Shown: positions 49,901 to 61,369 of the stretch, piece after piece
Position numbering within the stretch: the first letter of the stretch is position 1
How the letters are laid out: each line of letters begins with the position of its first letter
Assembly (NCBI GenBank): GCA_002633005.1
Contig: NMRA01000009.1
Coordinates: 1,147,661 to 1,211,660, forward strand
Source of the DNA: Phoronis australis
Lineage: Eukaryota; Phoronida; Phoronidae
Direction: 5' to 3'
DNA: 64,000 bases
Program-made: the position numbers and the translations under genes
Notes under the pieces: model-generated
What the model was told of the DNA's origin: nothing
The model's input: only the letters and a program-made list of their open reading frames with translations
The model's database searches: none

Positions 49901-51875
49901 GATTTTCGTTACCAACAAGAACTTCAAAAACCATCGCACATGTCATGTGACTTGAGTTGGTAACGGAAATTGAGTCTTGTCATAGTAAGGAATATTATAA
50001 CAAAGATTTTATGAGAGTTAACGGCCTATTATAATTCGATTTTAGTCAGCTGAACAGTACAAAATACTTAAACATTCTCCTAAAAGTTCATTCGTATCTC
50101 CTGAGTAATGTGATACTATTTCAAATCGGAGACTATTGGAATGAGACCTCAGTGCTCCAGTCATTCTGCATCATATGATCTCCCACACCAGAGGCATGAA
50201 GAATTCATAAAGACTGTTATGTAATCATGCTATTCATCTTTGTCTTGATAAACTTTCATGTCATTGCACTGTCATGGTTGTCTTACTCAGAACCAAAGAG
50301 TGGTGTTGTCAAAACTGTTACTAACAAGCTGTAAACACATCTTCCGTCGTAGAAATTTCAACTTTTGATGTAGACTGTTGAGGGCTTGGAATTTTCCTCT
50401 GTTAGAAGGATTTCCTCTTTTTTGATTTCGATTTCCTTTTATTAGATTCCCAGTTTCCACCAAAAAACAAAAATATTTCTATAACACAAGCCTATCTGTT
50501 AGTGGTGAGAAACATCACCTGGAAAATTTTCCTCTTTTTTGTCATGATTGTTCATTCCAAGCCCTGAAGGTTACTGCACTAAAATTAGTTAAATTCCCTA
50601 TTCAACTGGGAACGATTGGCAATTTCTTCTTGCTCAAAACCGTGTTTGGTGCATAAAGTTATCTCCCATGTACATTGTCTCAACCAATAACAAACTGTTG
50701 GTTCTTCCAAACTTTAAACCCTGTCTTATATGATAAGTGACAAGTTGAGACCAGTATAATACTGAATGTTGTCTAAATGATAAGTATGTATAAAAATGAA
50801 TATGTTCACTTCTGGTTTTGTGGCAGACAAAGACTAAAATCAAGGTGAGATAGTTAACGCCACTATTATTAAAATCTCTTGGTCTATTTACACCGACCTC
50901 TTGTCTATTTGTAAATAGACCAAGAGAATAGTAACACACCACCACTTCAGAGCGGTTTTAGAAAGTCATAGTTAACGCCAGTTCTACAAAAGAGGACTTT
51001 GTCAGAGTCCATTTACATTTGCAATTAGACTAAGATTTACGTCCCAGTAAAATACTAGTCTTTCATTTACTGACATCGTATTTTGTCATGATCAGTGTTC
51101 AATTGGACAACACTAAGTGTTAACAGGTGCCAGGTACAAGAAGTTCAATGGAATGTTTTTTACTTAATTGTAGGTAAAGTGTCTGAGTTCAATGGTTGTA
51201 TTAGCCCTCACCTGCAGTTGAATGATGGTGGCTTGATACAGCTAAAGACAATGTTGGAGAGCTCACAACACACAGAGGAACAGCTGATATTGTTGGACAC
51301 ATTGTTACAGTGGCCAATAGGTGGGGCTGGTTGGTTTTGGCACGTCTGTTTTCTTTATGGGGTTTTTAAACTGTCGCCACAAAACGGGTTTTATTGTAAC
51401 TTTCTTCTGTTCTCTTTAGGGGCTTACTAAGTATTTAATGCTGCATTTTGGCTTGTTGAGCGAGGTGAAAAAACAAAAATCAAAGTAGGCTTTTACTGTC
51501 ATAAATTTGATTTCATGATATTGTTTAAGTTGATAGGATTCTATTTAGATTACCAATAGGAACATCAAAATCATCAGGTGTATGAGTTATTGTGTTTGTT
51601 AGCCAACCGCAAAATTGCGAATTCGAAAATGATTCATGCACGCATTGCCTATGACTGGAGCTGCTGGCTCATTTAGCAACAATTCAAGATTGGGTGAGCA
51701 TGGTTGTGGTTCTAATCCCCAAAGTGCTTTAAGAATTCAACATTGACATCTTAATAGCCGCCAAATGCAGCTTTAAATAAAGCATGTTTGCAACAATGAT
51801 TGGATTATGTATGTAAATCACTTGGAAAGTGCTTGAAGTTAAATAATTTTGATATGCTCTCAAATCGTTATTGCA

Positions 51876-51915
<40 letters not shown>

Positions 51916-52745
51916 TGTGTGCGTGTGTGTGTTCGTGTGTGCGTAGTGTAGCGGTGTTTATTTTTTATTGTGACTATTGCATTGTTCATTAATTCAGATA
52001 GCATATGAAAAAATTAACATATAATATGTACCGGGGTTTTCCGTAGATAAACTATTGTTTGAGTCTAAAATGTTCCATTGGGATATTAGAAGAATGTTTG
52101 TATATACCGTGATTAAACTCCCTGTGTGGGTATAGCCCTTCACTCTTTGACATAATTTACCATTTATTTTCAGACAAGGTATTCCCTGCTCTAGACATTC
52201 TGCGCATGGTGGTCAGGAAAGGACCAAGTTGTGACAGATTTTGTTTGAAAAACGGTAAATCCTTCCTGGAGTACTTATTGCACTTCTTGAAGACTGGAAG
52301 CCCTGTAGCCTGTCAAATGTTGGTGTTGAGAACACTGTGTAACCTGTTTGGTCAGCAGAGTGGCCTACAGCTCATCTTAGAAAACAGAGACGACGTATTC
52401 ACTACAGCTCTCCTATGCAAAGGAACAAACAATAAAAACATTCAGATTGCCCTTACAACAGTGTTGCTGAATTACGCTGTAGTCAGTGTGGGCAGTTCAT
52501 CTGAGAATGCTCCTAAGTCTCCTTGTCTGTCTGCTTTAAGTGTTCTTGCACAGCATGAAATGGATGCTGAGGCCATGTTCAGAGCACTGGTGTGTCTTGG
52601 AACACTTGTTCACAATGATGAGATCGCCACAGCTCTGGCTAACTCTCTTTGTCTGGACGCCTTTATATCTACAGCCAAAACTGTATCCACTCCGCCTAAG
52701 GTCAGTGAGTGCGCACGACACGTGGCCAGTGAACTTGGCTGCTGA
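37925..52745 (+). CDS. PLAA: Phospholipase A2-activating protein (PLAA/Doa1/Ufd3 family)
   Basis: Eleven exons: 37925-38064, 41734-41927, 42425-42646, 43448-43751, 45354-45514, 46769-46926, 47303-47525, 48896-49075, 49657-49740, 51174-51320, 52174-52745. All borders are GT/AG with consistent phases, giving 794 codons, close to the vertebrate length. A WD40 propeller (about 1-300, e.g. [13 protein letters not shown] and [11 protein letters not shown]) is followed by the ubiquitin-binding PFU domain (about 345-455, with [10 protein letters not shown] and [10 protein letters not shown]), a linker with [12 protein letters not shown] repeats, and the PUL domain (about 550-794), which binds p97/Cdc48. 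The family acts in ubiquitin-dependent sorting and turnover. Confidence 0.97.
38332..39278. mobile_element. 947 bp fold-back transposon with 265 bp inverted ends and 9 bp target duplication
   Basis: The arms at 38332-38596 and 39014-39278 are inverted copies of equal length, about 95 percent identical by eye, starting TAGGCAATGACCATCGC. The 9-mer CCGTCCACC directly precedes the left arm (38323-38331) and directly follows the right arm (39279-39287), a perfect target-site duplication. Long inverted ends plus a 9 bp duplication fit Mutator-like or Foldback-type DNA transposons. The 417-base centre has no transposase. Each arm holds an open frame, mirror copies of each other, which are not genes. 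The element sits in PLAA intron 1. Confidence 0.92.
39422..41440. other. PLAA: PLAA intron 1, no further gene recognised
   Basis: AT-rich intronic sequence. The plus frames at 39422-39688, 39971-40228 and 40594-40881 show no domain and no suitable splice context, so they are left as chance frames. Confidence 0.5.
41441..41720 (-). mobile_element. 3' end of a non-LTR retrotransposon (LINE) ORF
   Basis: On the minus strand the frame contains [20 protein letters not shown] followed by [19 protein letters not shown], the C-terminal pattern (RTGH, CPxG, TPxHxxxxC) typical of LINE pol proteins in invertebrates. It is a truncated fragment in PLAA intron 1 that comes within about 15-20 bases of the exon 2 acceptor. 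The upstream part of the open frame is only the antisense of exon 2. Confidence 0.75.
43448..43751 (+). CDS. PLAA: PLAA exon 4 (WD40 blades)
   Basis: It begins by completing Gly of [11 protein letters not shown] and ends at GCAAG|GTATGG. It carries [26 protein letters not shown] and [17 protein letters not shown]. The frame stays open for about 50 codons past the donor because the intron starts with a 36 bp tandem repeat. Confidence 0.92.
43766..43905 (+). repeat. 36 bp tandem repeat at the start of PLAA intron 4
   Basis: Four units of 36 bases, with TGTACAATGTAGG at 43772, 43808, 43844 and a diverged copy at 43880. The array starts about 15 bases after the donor. Because 36 is a multiple of three and has no stop, exon 4's frame reads on through it, encoding [12 protein letters not shown]-type repeats. 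Confidence 0.9.
47705..47956. mobile_element. hAT-like MITE, 252 bp, in PLAA intron 7
   Basis: The ends are CAGGGCTTGGAATTTTCC and GTCATTCCAAGCCCTG, inverted over at least 13 bases; a CAGGG start is common in hAT ends. Interior blocks (AAAAATATTTCTATMACACAAGCC and ATTTCCTCTTT) match the element at 50380-50566. A clean 8 bp target duplication was not seen. Confidence 0.7.
49657..49740 (+). CDS. PLAA: PLAA exon 9 with NAGNAG acceptor
   Basis: The acceptor reads TTTTGCAGCAG|C, so splicing at 49657 or 49660 differs by one Ala codon and both keep frame. It encodes the start of the PUL region ([17 protein letters not shown]). The donor TTAG|GTAAGT is strong. Confidence 0.88.
49850..50010. repeat. 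Diverged inverted-repeat element, PLAA intron 9
   Basis: GATTTTCGTTACCAAC near 49910 pairs imperfectly with GTTGGTAACGGAAATTGAG near 49955. The left half resembles 51465-51575 in intron 10 (AAAAAACAAAAA, CATAAAT, GATTACCAATAGG/GTTACCAACAAG, ATCAAAAYCATC). Likely two old copies of one MITE family. Confidence 0.45.
50380..50566. mobile_element. hAT-like MITE, 187 bp, second copy, PLAA intron 9
   Basis: Same orientation and end sequences as 47705-47956 (AGGGCTTGGAATTTTCC and TTCATTCCAAGCCCTG), shorter by about 65 bases in the interior. The two copies lie in different introns of the same gene. Confidence 0.7.
50876..50926. repeat. 16 bp perfect inverted repeat, PLAA intron 9
   Basis: CTCTTGGTCTATTTAC at 50876-50891 is the exact reverse complement of GTAAATAGACCAAGAG at 50911-50926, with ACTATT and AATAGT flanking outside a small bulge. 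A nearby partial copy of the flank (TAGTTAACGCCA) occurs at about 50969. Confidence 0.75.
51879..51945 (+). repeat. (GT)n microsatellite, PLAA intron 10
   Basis: About 65 bases of TGTGTG with scattered GC and TT interruptions toward the 3' side. Confidence 0.95.
52174..52745 (+). CDS. PLAA: PLAA last exon (PUL domain)
   Basis: About 190 codons from [16 protein letters not shown] to a TGA. The armadillo-like helices include [31 protein letters not shown] and a closing [15 protein letters not shown], matching the C-terminal p97-binding part of the family. Confidence 0.95.
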
Positions 52746-52823
52746 TGGAGATCACCAATAGAGGTCCCTGCATTCAAGTTACTGTAGCTGGTTAACTGAC
52801 TGTTTTTTTCTCACTCTTTGAAT

Positions 52824-52829
52824 AATAAA
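52824..52829 (+). terminator. PLAA polyadenylation signal
   Basis: AATAAA lies about 80 bases after the PLAA stop codon, followed by T/G-rich sequence. Its position fits a short 3' UTR. Confidence 0.6.
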
Positions 52830-53104
52830 TAGTGTACCTGTTTAAAATGTCTCCATTGGACTTATCTCTCACAATTTGTCAATGTGCGTATTATTCATTT
52901 TTTTAGAATTCAGATCGATAGTTCTCATAAGCGAGTCGTAAATTCCATTCCTCAGTAGACACATAAAAATGTTGTTGTTAAAAATCAATACCTTACACGT
53001 AGACTCATTCAATACAATATCTGTCATTTTCTATATGATGTTATGCTGTTTTTTTGAGTAGAGCTTGAGAAAAGTTTTTGTCCCCAAATCGGATCTTCCA
53101 GTTT

Positions 53105-53375
53105 TTTTTAAAGAATTTTAAGGAACTGGAATCATTTTTCAATAGTCTAAAACTGCAGAGCGTATGCATTGAAGATTAAATGTCTTTCCTCCACTGTGAC
53201 CATTCACCAATAACTTCAGTGCACGTCATCTTCAAACGATCAACGATCCAGTGAATGGGAGTTGCGATGGGCATGATTGCCAAGGCTACAAGTGCCTATC
53301 CACATAGCTTTGGAATTTGACGGAATAGCCCAAGTATTTCACTTTATTCCAATACGTGGTTAATCTGCCAAAGGC
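53105..53375 (+). repeat. Dispersed repeat, short copy of 17115-17725
   Basis: TTTTAAGGAACTGGAA, CTCCACTGTGACCATTCACC and GACGGAATAGCC followed by TTTATTC match the two blocks at 17 kb, with the middle missing. Confidence 0.65.
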
Positions 53376-53651
53376 GTTGCAAAAGCTGATATTGCTATAA
53401 CATGTAGTGCGTAGTCATGGTAACATCGCACTGAAATGGATGAACTTTGTATCCAAGTTTATACGCATGTGCTTTAGCCTCGATATTGCAGATTCAAAAA
53501 ATTTAGAAATGTGTTTCATCACTTAGCTGTCAACACTTTGCTTAAACAATAACCAAACTTCTTTTTTAATGTATTCAAAGGACAGATCTATTGTTGCACT
53601 GTGTGTGGGTGACTTACCGGTAGTTAATGGAAATAGGCATGATATAGGATG

Positions 53652-54160
53652 CAGGGTTCGTACAGCACTTTCTAAGACATACTTTTCCTTTTATTTCTCT
53701 CGATTCCTACTTTTTGAGAGTTAAAAAAGGGAAAATTCATACTTTCTTGATTTTTTTCCTACTTTCTTCACCACCGACTCCATAATTGTATTCTACATCA
53801 TTCTGTAAATTTTATGTATGAGATAGAAGATAACATTTAAATGTGCATTTATGTATCATTGGAATGTCAATCCTTAATCAAAAATACCAAAATGTCTTCA
53901 TAACCAATACGAAATGAACATTTTGCAAAAAAATACACCCTTGTGCTCTTGGACTGATAGAAAGATGTTAATACAGATTCACAATAATTTTATAAGATTT
54001 GTAACTAATTGGTCTTATTTTCGGTTCCAACCTTAGCAAATATTGATAATTAGTCAGCTATGTGTACTATTTGGCATTGACAGTAATTGTAAACTAAATA
54101 TTAAGTATCCCTATAATCAAAATGTTCCTACTTTTTCGCAAGTTGCATGTACGAACCCTG
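53652..54160. mobile_element. hAT-like non-autonomous transposon, 509 bp
   Basis: Inverted ends CAGGGTTCGTACA and TGTACGAACCCTG are perfect over 13 bases, and TCCTACTTTTT-type motifs recur in the interior. CAGGGTTCGTAC ends are familiar from hAT elements of many invertebrates. Flanks AGGATG and AGGAGG are similar but not a clear 8 bp duplication. No transposase frame. Confidence 0.75.
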
Positions 54161-56149
54161 AGGAGGCCAACTGACTTATGACTGACCAATTTCTGGACCT
54201 AGCCGTCTAGGCAGGTCAGTGCTGAATACAAGGAATTTGGTGGTAAGATGGGGCTAATCTTATATAAAGTGAACAGCATACCCTGATCAGTTAGAAATGA
54301 ATGACACGTGCCTTGCTCGTCTACTTGAGCTGGTCACTGGGATTGAAAATACTCAGCTGAGATTTTGATCTACTGCATTCTTTGCATCACTTACTTTAGC
54401 ATGGAACAACGCTGCTTTTTTAGCAGACTGCAAAGGTCAACTAACACCTAATATATTTATAGGAGTATGTTAGACGATAACAAAATAGAAGTCTTGGAAT
54501 ATGCAGACCACAGCTAAGAGTTCAAACTCCTTCCGTTAGGCTACAGATGTTTATTAATTTGATTCAACATAAATACGCATGTTCAACAATGTTATACAGT
54601 TGAAACATTCTTTGCACAATTACCCATAAACTTCAGTAACAAAAACAACAGATGGAAGTCTTGCAGGATTATATCGCAACAGGAGCCAAATACACCATAC
54701 GTATCTGAACAGAACACAAAGTCACTCCAGTCTAATCAGTCCCCCCTATGGTTATAAGTCTTATTTTGTATCAATTGACTCTAAATGAATCCTAGTATAC
54801 CTGTTGATGAGTGAGGTTGTATTGTACATGTGCACATTAGAAATCTGAGTTTTTATCCATTCACAGTTCTGTTCAATTGAGGCCCTTATAAATCATCTCC
54901 TGCTGCCAAAAAACGTCCTTCACAGCTCATTGTGTATCCTTCGCTTGAAATGAAATTGGTTACAAAAAATGTAGTATTCCCAGTGAAGACCAAAATTTGA
55001 TTTTGAGTTTCATGGAATAGTCTATAAAATTTCTGAATTTTCATCTTCTGTCTTAACTTAGTTAAAATTTTGATCTTACCTTAGACTGTTTTTTGGTAGG
55101 TTTTCATGAAACAGGTTCTTAAGTTTGTAAAATCTTCTTGATCTATTAAAACCAACATATACATAACTTTATGATGAAATAAGATCAGTTTCTTGAAAAG
55201 CAGTTGGATTCAAATTAAATCAAAATACCAGTGAGTCCGGTCACGTGTTTAATTCACCAGAAAGTCTAATATATGCTACTGTGAACTCACTGTTGGCTCC
55301 ACCAATACAAGATGATAAAGAAACAAAAAAAACAATGCTGGCATCAATGGACAATGATTTAGGAATATAGCCCATTTAAATCACAAGTTCACACCTACAG
55401 GGGTCACATAGTTACAAATTTAGGCAAAATTATAACATATGTAACAGAAACTACCACACACATTTTAAAATTTTAGACAGTACCTATGCTGTTTTTGCAA
55501 TTATTTCTTTTTAGACAAGCTATTTGTGACATGTTTCCAAACTGAAGATTTTTTACCATATATCCTGCAGTACACCCTTCAGAATGGACCCAACAATCAG
55601 GGTTCCTTTTCAAAACAAAGGCAATAAAAGTAATTGATACCATACATTTCGAGAATTCTGACGCTACCAAGCCAGAGTATACAATGCAGCTCATATCCAA
55701 TAATAATATATCCGATATACCAGGGCGGATTTTAGAAGTGACAGGGGGTTTACTGCTCCAGCAGTGACATTTATTGAGGTGGCAGCATTATTTTTTGTCG
55801 TGCCTCCAGAGGAGGGTTTACACTCCCTAAATCCACTCCCTAGATCCATCACTGCTTCCAAACTGACTGTAGTTAATCCCAATTCTCCCAGTCGTCATTG
55901 TCCTCTTCATTCTGCAAGAATAAGGAACTTTAATCAAGCAAAGTGGTCGCACCTCGTGAGAACAAGGAATGATTTGAATTGTCGCCATTCGTAAACCTTG
56001 ATTAGGTCATGTTACTGACACCATTGTGTTTATGCTTAATTTTGCTAAACAGGAGCAAATACGAAGTAATGAAATTCCCTCATGACTGCACGGCAAACTG
56101 TATGCCTCTAGACGTGTCACCAGTATTGTCGTAGTCTCTCTAATAGAAA

Positions 56150-56830
56150 ACTATTTGCCACATTGACACTTTATGAAAAAACGTCAATAAACTCCAAAGA
56201 TACAACCGCAAACTTAAAAAATCAAATTGCCTCTAGGAGGCACAATAGTAGTTAGATCTGTCTATTTGTTGTCAAGTTCAATGAATAAACTTGACAAATT
56301 TCAGAGATTCCACAAGAAGCTTAATTGGGAAATACAGCCACAGATGCAAAAAATAGAAGGCACCACAGCAGTCGGCTACATTTGAAAATCAAAGTCAGTC
56401 ATACTTATATCAGTCGGAGCACAAGCCAATTTTCATGATGCATGCACAGCAGTTTGATGACTACACAGGCAGATGACAAAAAGCTGACTTGAAAAATAAT
56501 GAAAATGGACACTCGATGGCACAGAATATGCCAAACCCGTCACAAAATGCAAAGGTGCTGTCGTCTCCATAATAGAATTCAAACCTATTTGCAAATTTCA
56601 TGGAAAACTGTCTAACTCTGAGGCAAACACAAAAATGAAATTGCCACTAGGGGTTTCTGCAGTAATCAGATTGCTTCACAGGACCACATAATTCATGCTA
56701 AATCTCATGAATATCGAGCATCAGGTTTAAGAGATATATTAAGTAGACGCTGGATGCCCGACAGAGATAATGGCAATATGCACCAACATACGTATAAGTG
56801 CATAAAAAGACATGGTCTAGTGACACAATC
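56150..56830 (+). repeat. Dispersed repeat, copy of 23990-24880
   Basis: Shares ordered blocks with the AOPEP-intron copy: AGATCTGTCTATTTGTTGTCAAGTT, CAGCCACAGATGCAAAA, GACAGAGATAATGGCAATATGCAC. Non-coding. Confidence 0.7.
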
Positions 56831-57989
56831 AATGACAGATCAATATAATAATTGATGTCTAATAATCTAAATTCCGCTAGATATTGTTCAAAAACTACAT
56901 AATTGTAGTGCCACAGTACAGATAGTTTGTAGTCACTGGATACCGAGACGATGCAAACTAAAGGTACGTAAACTATGTGTTGAGTGCCTGGCTCATCTCC
57001 CTTGCCTGGCTTATCTCCCCTGTACATCATAAACTAACAACAAATGTACACAATTTGAAACAGTTGATTTTCATTGAAGAAATGTGACCACAGGATTTTA
57101 AGATGACAGATTCTGAGTTGCCAGTAATAACAAATATGATACTTAATGCTTTGCGCATTTTTGTAACTTATTTACAACAACTTTGAATGCAAATTTGATC
57201 TAATTTAAACACTTGCCAATGATCATGACTGCCATATTAAAATCAAAGATGGTGACCAGCTGTGGAGATCAACAAACCACCACTGTCAGGTTTCAAGGCC
57301 CGAGGTCTACTCTTTGTACCCAAAATCTAACTCAAAATTATTTGTGGCATTATCTATTCTGACCTCAAGATAAGTGTCTAAATTGTGTGCTCAAGTTCAT
57401 TATGGTCTATACACATGCATTTCTAGTTCCTGCCTGATGTCCCCTAGATAAGATTTGAGCTATAAACTAGAGTAAACTCAAGATTTGGAGCAAAAACTTG
57501 AAATTTCGAGTACAGTCTCAAACTTTAAGTAATAATCTTGGCGTTGTCAAGTGCAAACTAGGATTAAACAGTTACATGCACAACCGTCACATACTAAAAC
57601 ACAGTATAACACAGTCACTTATCTTGAGTTGGCACAATTAAAGCAGAATTATACAAAAAACCAAAACTGATTTCTAGTTTAATTTCCAGTAAAAAGATTA
57701 GACCCTAGGCTCAAGTCAACAGCAACAGTTCATGATTACCCCTTATAAAAATTACTCAGTGCCATTTCCAATGAAAGCATACGAAACTTTCGCCTGACTA
57801 CATTAATGTCAAGTGCAAATTTTTTATTTTTTCAAAATCTCAGTGAAACTCATCTACAGACCAGGTGTCTTCAACAATCAACATTTCTGTAGCTATCGTA
57901 TCAATACAGTTAAACATCCTTCATCCAATTTCAAAAAATTCCAGTTAGTTTAAGAGACAAGTTTCTGTTGCTTTCGCCTTGATGTCCTT

Positions 57990-57995
57990 TTTATT
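57990..57995 (-). terminator. Candidate BSDC1 polyadenylation signal
   Basis: AATAAA on the minus strand about 155 bases after the BSDC1 stop. Another lies further on near 57825; either could serve. Confidence 0.4.
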
Positions 57996-58151
57996 GTTTA
58001 ATTTCTTGATTTCGAAATCAATTTCAGTTCATTAAAAAATGCCAAAGAGATGAACTGTATAATTGGCATGGCATTCAATGTGATGAAGGGATCCACATAA
58101 AACTTTTTGTAGGTTTTGTGCGCCTTGAGAATTTTGATTTTTACAGACTAT

Positions 58152-61148
58152 TTAATGGATGCGTGTTTGCACCTTTTCGTCGGTTTTTAGAAGAGTCTCG
58201 GCTTCCTTCATAACCTTGAGGTCATCTTCAGTCACTTCAAAGTCTTGCTCCCAGTCATCATCCAAACTGCTCAACTCTGTAATAAGAGATGAAACATTTA
58301 GATTTACAAATAAAAGTGCTTAATATTAAAACCAAACCTAAAACGGATTTTGGAGGACAACACAAAAAGCATGACATCCCAAAGTTCAGTATCAATCTGA
58401 TCAGCTATTTCTGAGATATGACATTCTGAAAAGGAATTTTCTAGGGTCCTACATACTAATCATGAAACTTGGTCATGATAGATGGCGTTGGTTTGGTACA
58501 AGAGTACCACCCTAAACACTAAATTTTATTAATTATCAATGTTGACTCGATGTCGTTAGCCGGTTCAATCATCAAACTTTCCGAAAATAGTTTAAAGTTA
58601 TTGCAACAGTGTAAATAACACTCAACATGCAATCGGGTCCCAAACGTTACATCTGAAACAGGACTGTTAATTATATGACAGTTCTGTCTCAGTTTTCAAT
58701 TGCTAAACATTATATCATCTGCAACTCAGGCGTGGCACTGACGTCAGAACACCATCCCATACGTGTGACAATTGAATCTTAAACCGCCTCTTTTATTTAA
58801 AGAGAGACTCTCAATGCGCCGCCTGGTCAAAACGCCATCAATTGGCCAGAATAACGATAATGTCACAAGCCAAGCTGAAGTCCGTGAGATGCGGATGCAA
58901 CGTCGCTAATTTTTGTAAGTTTTTATTCCAGTATTACACTCAAACTTTAACTGTTTTCTTAACTAGATGTCTCGAAAATATCATGCTTTTATTTTTATTT
59001 TGAGTTGATCCAATTTACAGTGAATTGTTTCCATGCATTGCATTACTGTCTCATCACCTCTACATCGACATGACATCAATGACAATGGACAATATTTTAA
59101 ACGAAAAGGAGAATGTCTCTGTGTTCATCAATATTAAAACAAATCCCATACGAAAATGAGTCACAGAATACCTTCTCGGCACATAAAACTCTAATTATCA
59201 CTATCGAGACTTAACATAAATCAGATTTTTTATTTTGAAGGTGCACATTGAATACTGAAGTAACGAATGACGCAGTGCCTAGAGAATTGATTAAGAACAA
59301 AAACTGTTCTTATAGATCCCAAGTTTCATCATTTCTTGGTCCATTTTTATAAAAAATACTCAGGCAAAATTGTTCATCTAAACATTACACTTTACCCAAC
59401 AACAATTTCCTGCATGTCGGGAAAGAAATGGTTGTATACCTTTTTTGCTGTCCTCTTCACTAGATGCCGCCGGTGACGACATCTCCGTGCCCACCACAAC
59501 AGTGTCTCCCATTTCTCGCGTCTTCAACTCGGTCAGTTCACAGTTCTCATCCTTATCAGTGTCATGCCTATGGTCTACTTTGACTGGTGTATCTATGTCA
59601 TCACCAGTTGCCAGTGATCTAGAGGTAGACATCTCAACTAATGTATTCTCACATCCGCTAACCTCCTCACTACCAGCATCACAACTAGGCTGTTCTGAAG
59701 CCTCTTTTTCAACAGTCACCAACTCAGACGTTCCTTTATCACCAAGCCCGCTCACATCAACCTCAGTACTTTCGCATGTCTCATTTTCCAATTGACAAAC
59801 CGTCTCTGTAGCTCCGATGCATTCGGTGTGCTTTGCAGGAGAGCCCGATATCGATATGCTTTCAAATTCATCTGCAAATTAACAAAACATTGATATATTA
59901 TTTGTTTAGAAATGTAAAAACGAAAATAAGCATCATCAAAGCAAGTTTTATTCAAGTGCAAGTGGAGTGCTAGAATCACATGCTTGGAAAAGTCGACTTT
60001 TCAATCTCAATGTCTGCAGTAAGGACCGTGTAACCGTGTAACCTCTTAAGAATATGAAAATTATGCAAATTGACATGCAGTATGCATATTTTTGAAAGTT
60101 CTTTTATGTTGAAAAAAATGTGACATAAGAGGGAAAAAAACAAAAATTGAGACATTTTACTTTTGTGAAATTGGCCTCATAATAGGACTTACCATGACAA
60201 GATTATATTTCGGGGTTATATTTCTGCAGACAACAAGATCATCAAAACAATCAGAGACTCAAAACACACTTCAGAGTAACTGGACTGAGGTCACCCAAAA
60301 ACTATGAATTTGAAAATGGCACATGTACTCACTGCTTCTGACTCAAATTGACAGTAAGAATATTACAGGACTGATTTTAAGAGTAAATGGCTTCATTAAT
60401 TAAAATTTAGTTTTATAGCCAGCTAAACAGGATGAAATGCAGCTTTTTGAAAATAAAAAACTCTACCAGTACGCTGCAGAAACGCACAATAATTTAACAA
60501 AATGTGAACAAGAACTTGCTAAAAAGAACACACACCATCGTCCCATGAAATGTCCTCATGTTCCACTGTTTCTTGAGCACGGCACTTGAGAGCTTTACGT
60601 CTACATTCTTCCTGCTCAAGACAGTGAACTTTAAAGTAGTAGCGCTGCCAGAAGTCAGCGTGTGATACTTGTGTTGGCACCTAACAAACAAGTGACAAAC
60701 AAAAATTCAGAAACAGTTGTCTGTACCGCGTATAATGCTGAGTGCAGAAAAATATTGAACGAAAATTCTTGGATTTTTTAGACGCGTTGATTCCTAATGC
60801 TTATTAGCATTTTACTCAATCCAATTCCACCAACTGAGCTGAGAATAGAGAATAACAAACATGGGGTGCTTTGTAAGCCAAAAATGTTAATTCACATATC
60901 AGCGGATATAATGAGATACAGTCGCTCTAAGTTCATGATTGCCGGTTCCTCTGCATACAACAAGTAAAACTAACCAATTTTGTATAAAGAGCTCTGACTT
61001 GGCTCACATTAACCAACAGTTCTGAGATGTCTCCCTTGACACTTTCAATGTTAAATGTTGCAAGCCAATCATTGTACATCGCCTGATCCTCCTTCGCTGG
61101 TTCGTTCAGGTACGTGCCTGAGTCCAACTGGATGTCATTCAGCCGAGC
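58152..61148 (-). CDS. BSDC1: BSD domain-containing protein 1 (BSDC1), 3' four exons
   Basis: Exons in transcript order: 61148-60975, 60680-60536, 59871-59440, 58276-58152, with GT/AG borders and matching phases (0, 1, 1); 291 codons plus TAA. The first two carry the BSD domain, with GDISELLVNVSQVRALYTKL joined to VSHADFWQRYYFKVHCLEQE, including the invariant Phe-Trp pair. The third is long, acidic and Ser/Thr-rich, with little conservation. The last has DDDWEQDFEVTEDDLK, matching the acidic C-terminal motif of vertebrate BSDC1. The protein's biochemical role is not well established. N-terminal exons, including the start, were not recognised in 61149-63210. Confidence 0.9.
59440..59871 (-). 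CDS. BSDC1: BSDC1 acidic low-complexity exon
   Basis: 144 codons between acceptor TTTGCAG and donor AAAAG|GTATAC, rich in Glu, Ser, Thr and Asp (e.g. SSPAASSEEDSKK). The phases at both ends fit the neighbouring conserved exons, which is the main support for it. The plus-strand frame over it is a shadow. Confidence 0.82.
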
Positions 61149-61369
61149 CTGCAAATTAGACAGAGAATGTCTTCAGTGATGGAGAAGTCAAAAGGAGAAT
61201 AAAGTGTGCTTCAAAGGGTGGGAGACTGCGAAAGGGATTGTGGCAATTAGTCAATATTTTGAGTTTTAATTTTTTCTAAGAGTGAAAACAAATTTACAAC
61301 ACTGTAGCTTCAAAAGAAGGTTGGTAACAACAATATTGATTAATTGGCTATAAACCAGCTATCCCAACA

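Larger units (their letters stand above)
52830..58151. other. Gene-free interval of repeats between PLAA and BSDC1
   Basis: No exon was recognised. It holds copies of three dispersed elements (53105-53375, 53652-54160, 56150-56830). Short frames at 55764-55994, 56698-57030 and others have no recognisable content. PLAA and BSDC1 converge on this interval. Confidence 0.5.

Noticed and set aside
59445-59795. 116-codon plus frame rich in Ser and Thr
   Set aside because: Shadow of the acidic BSDC1 exon, whose phases fit its conserved neighbours.
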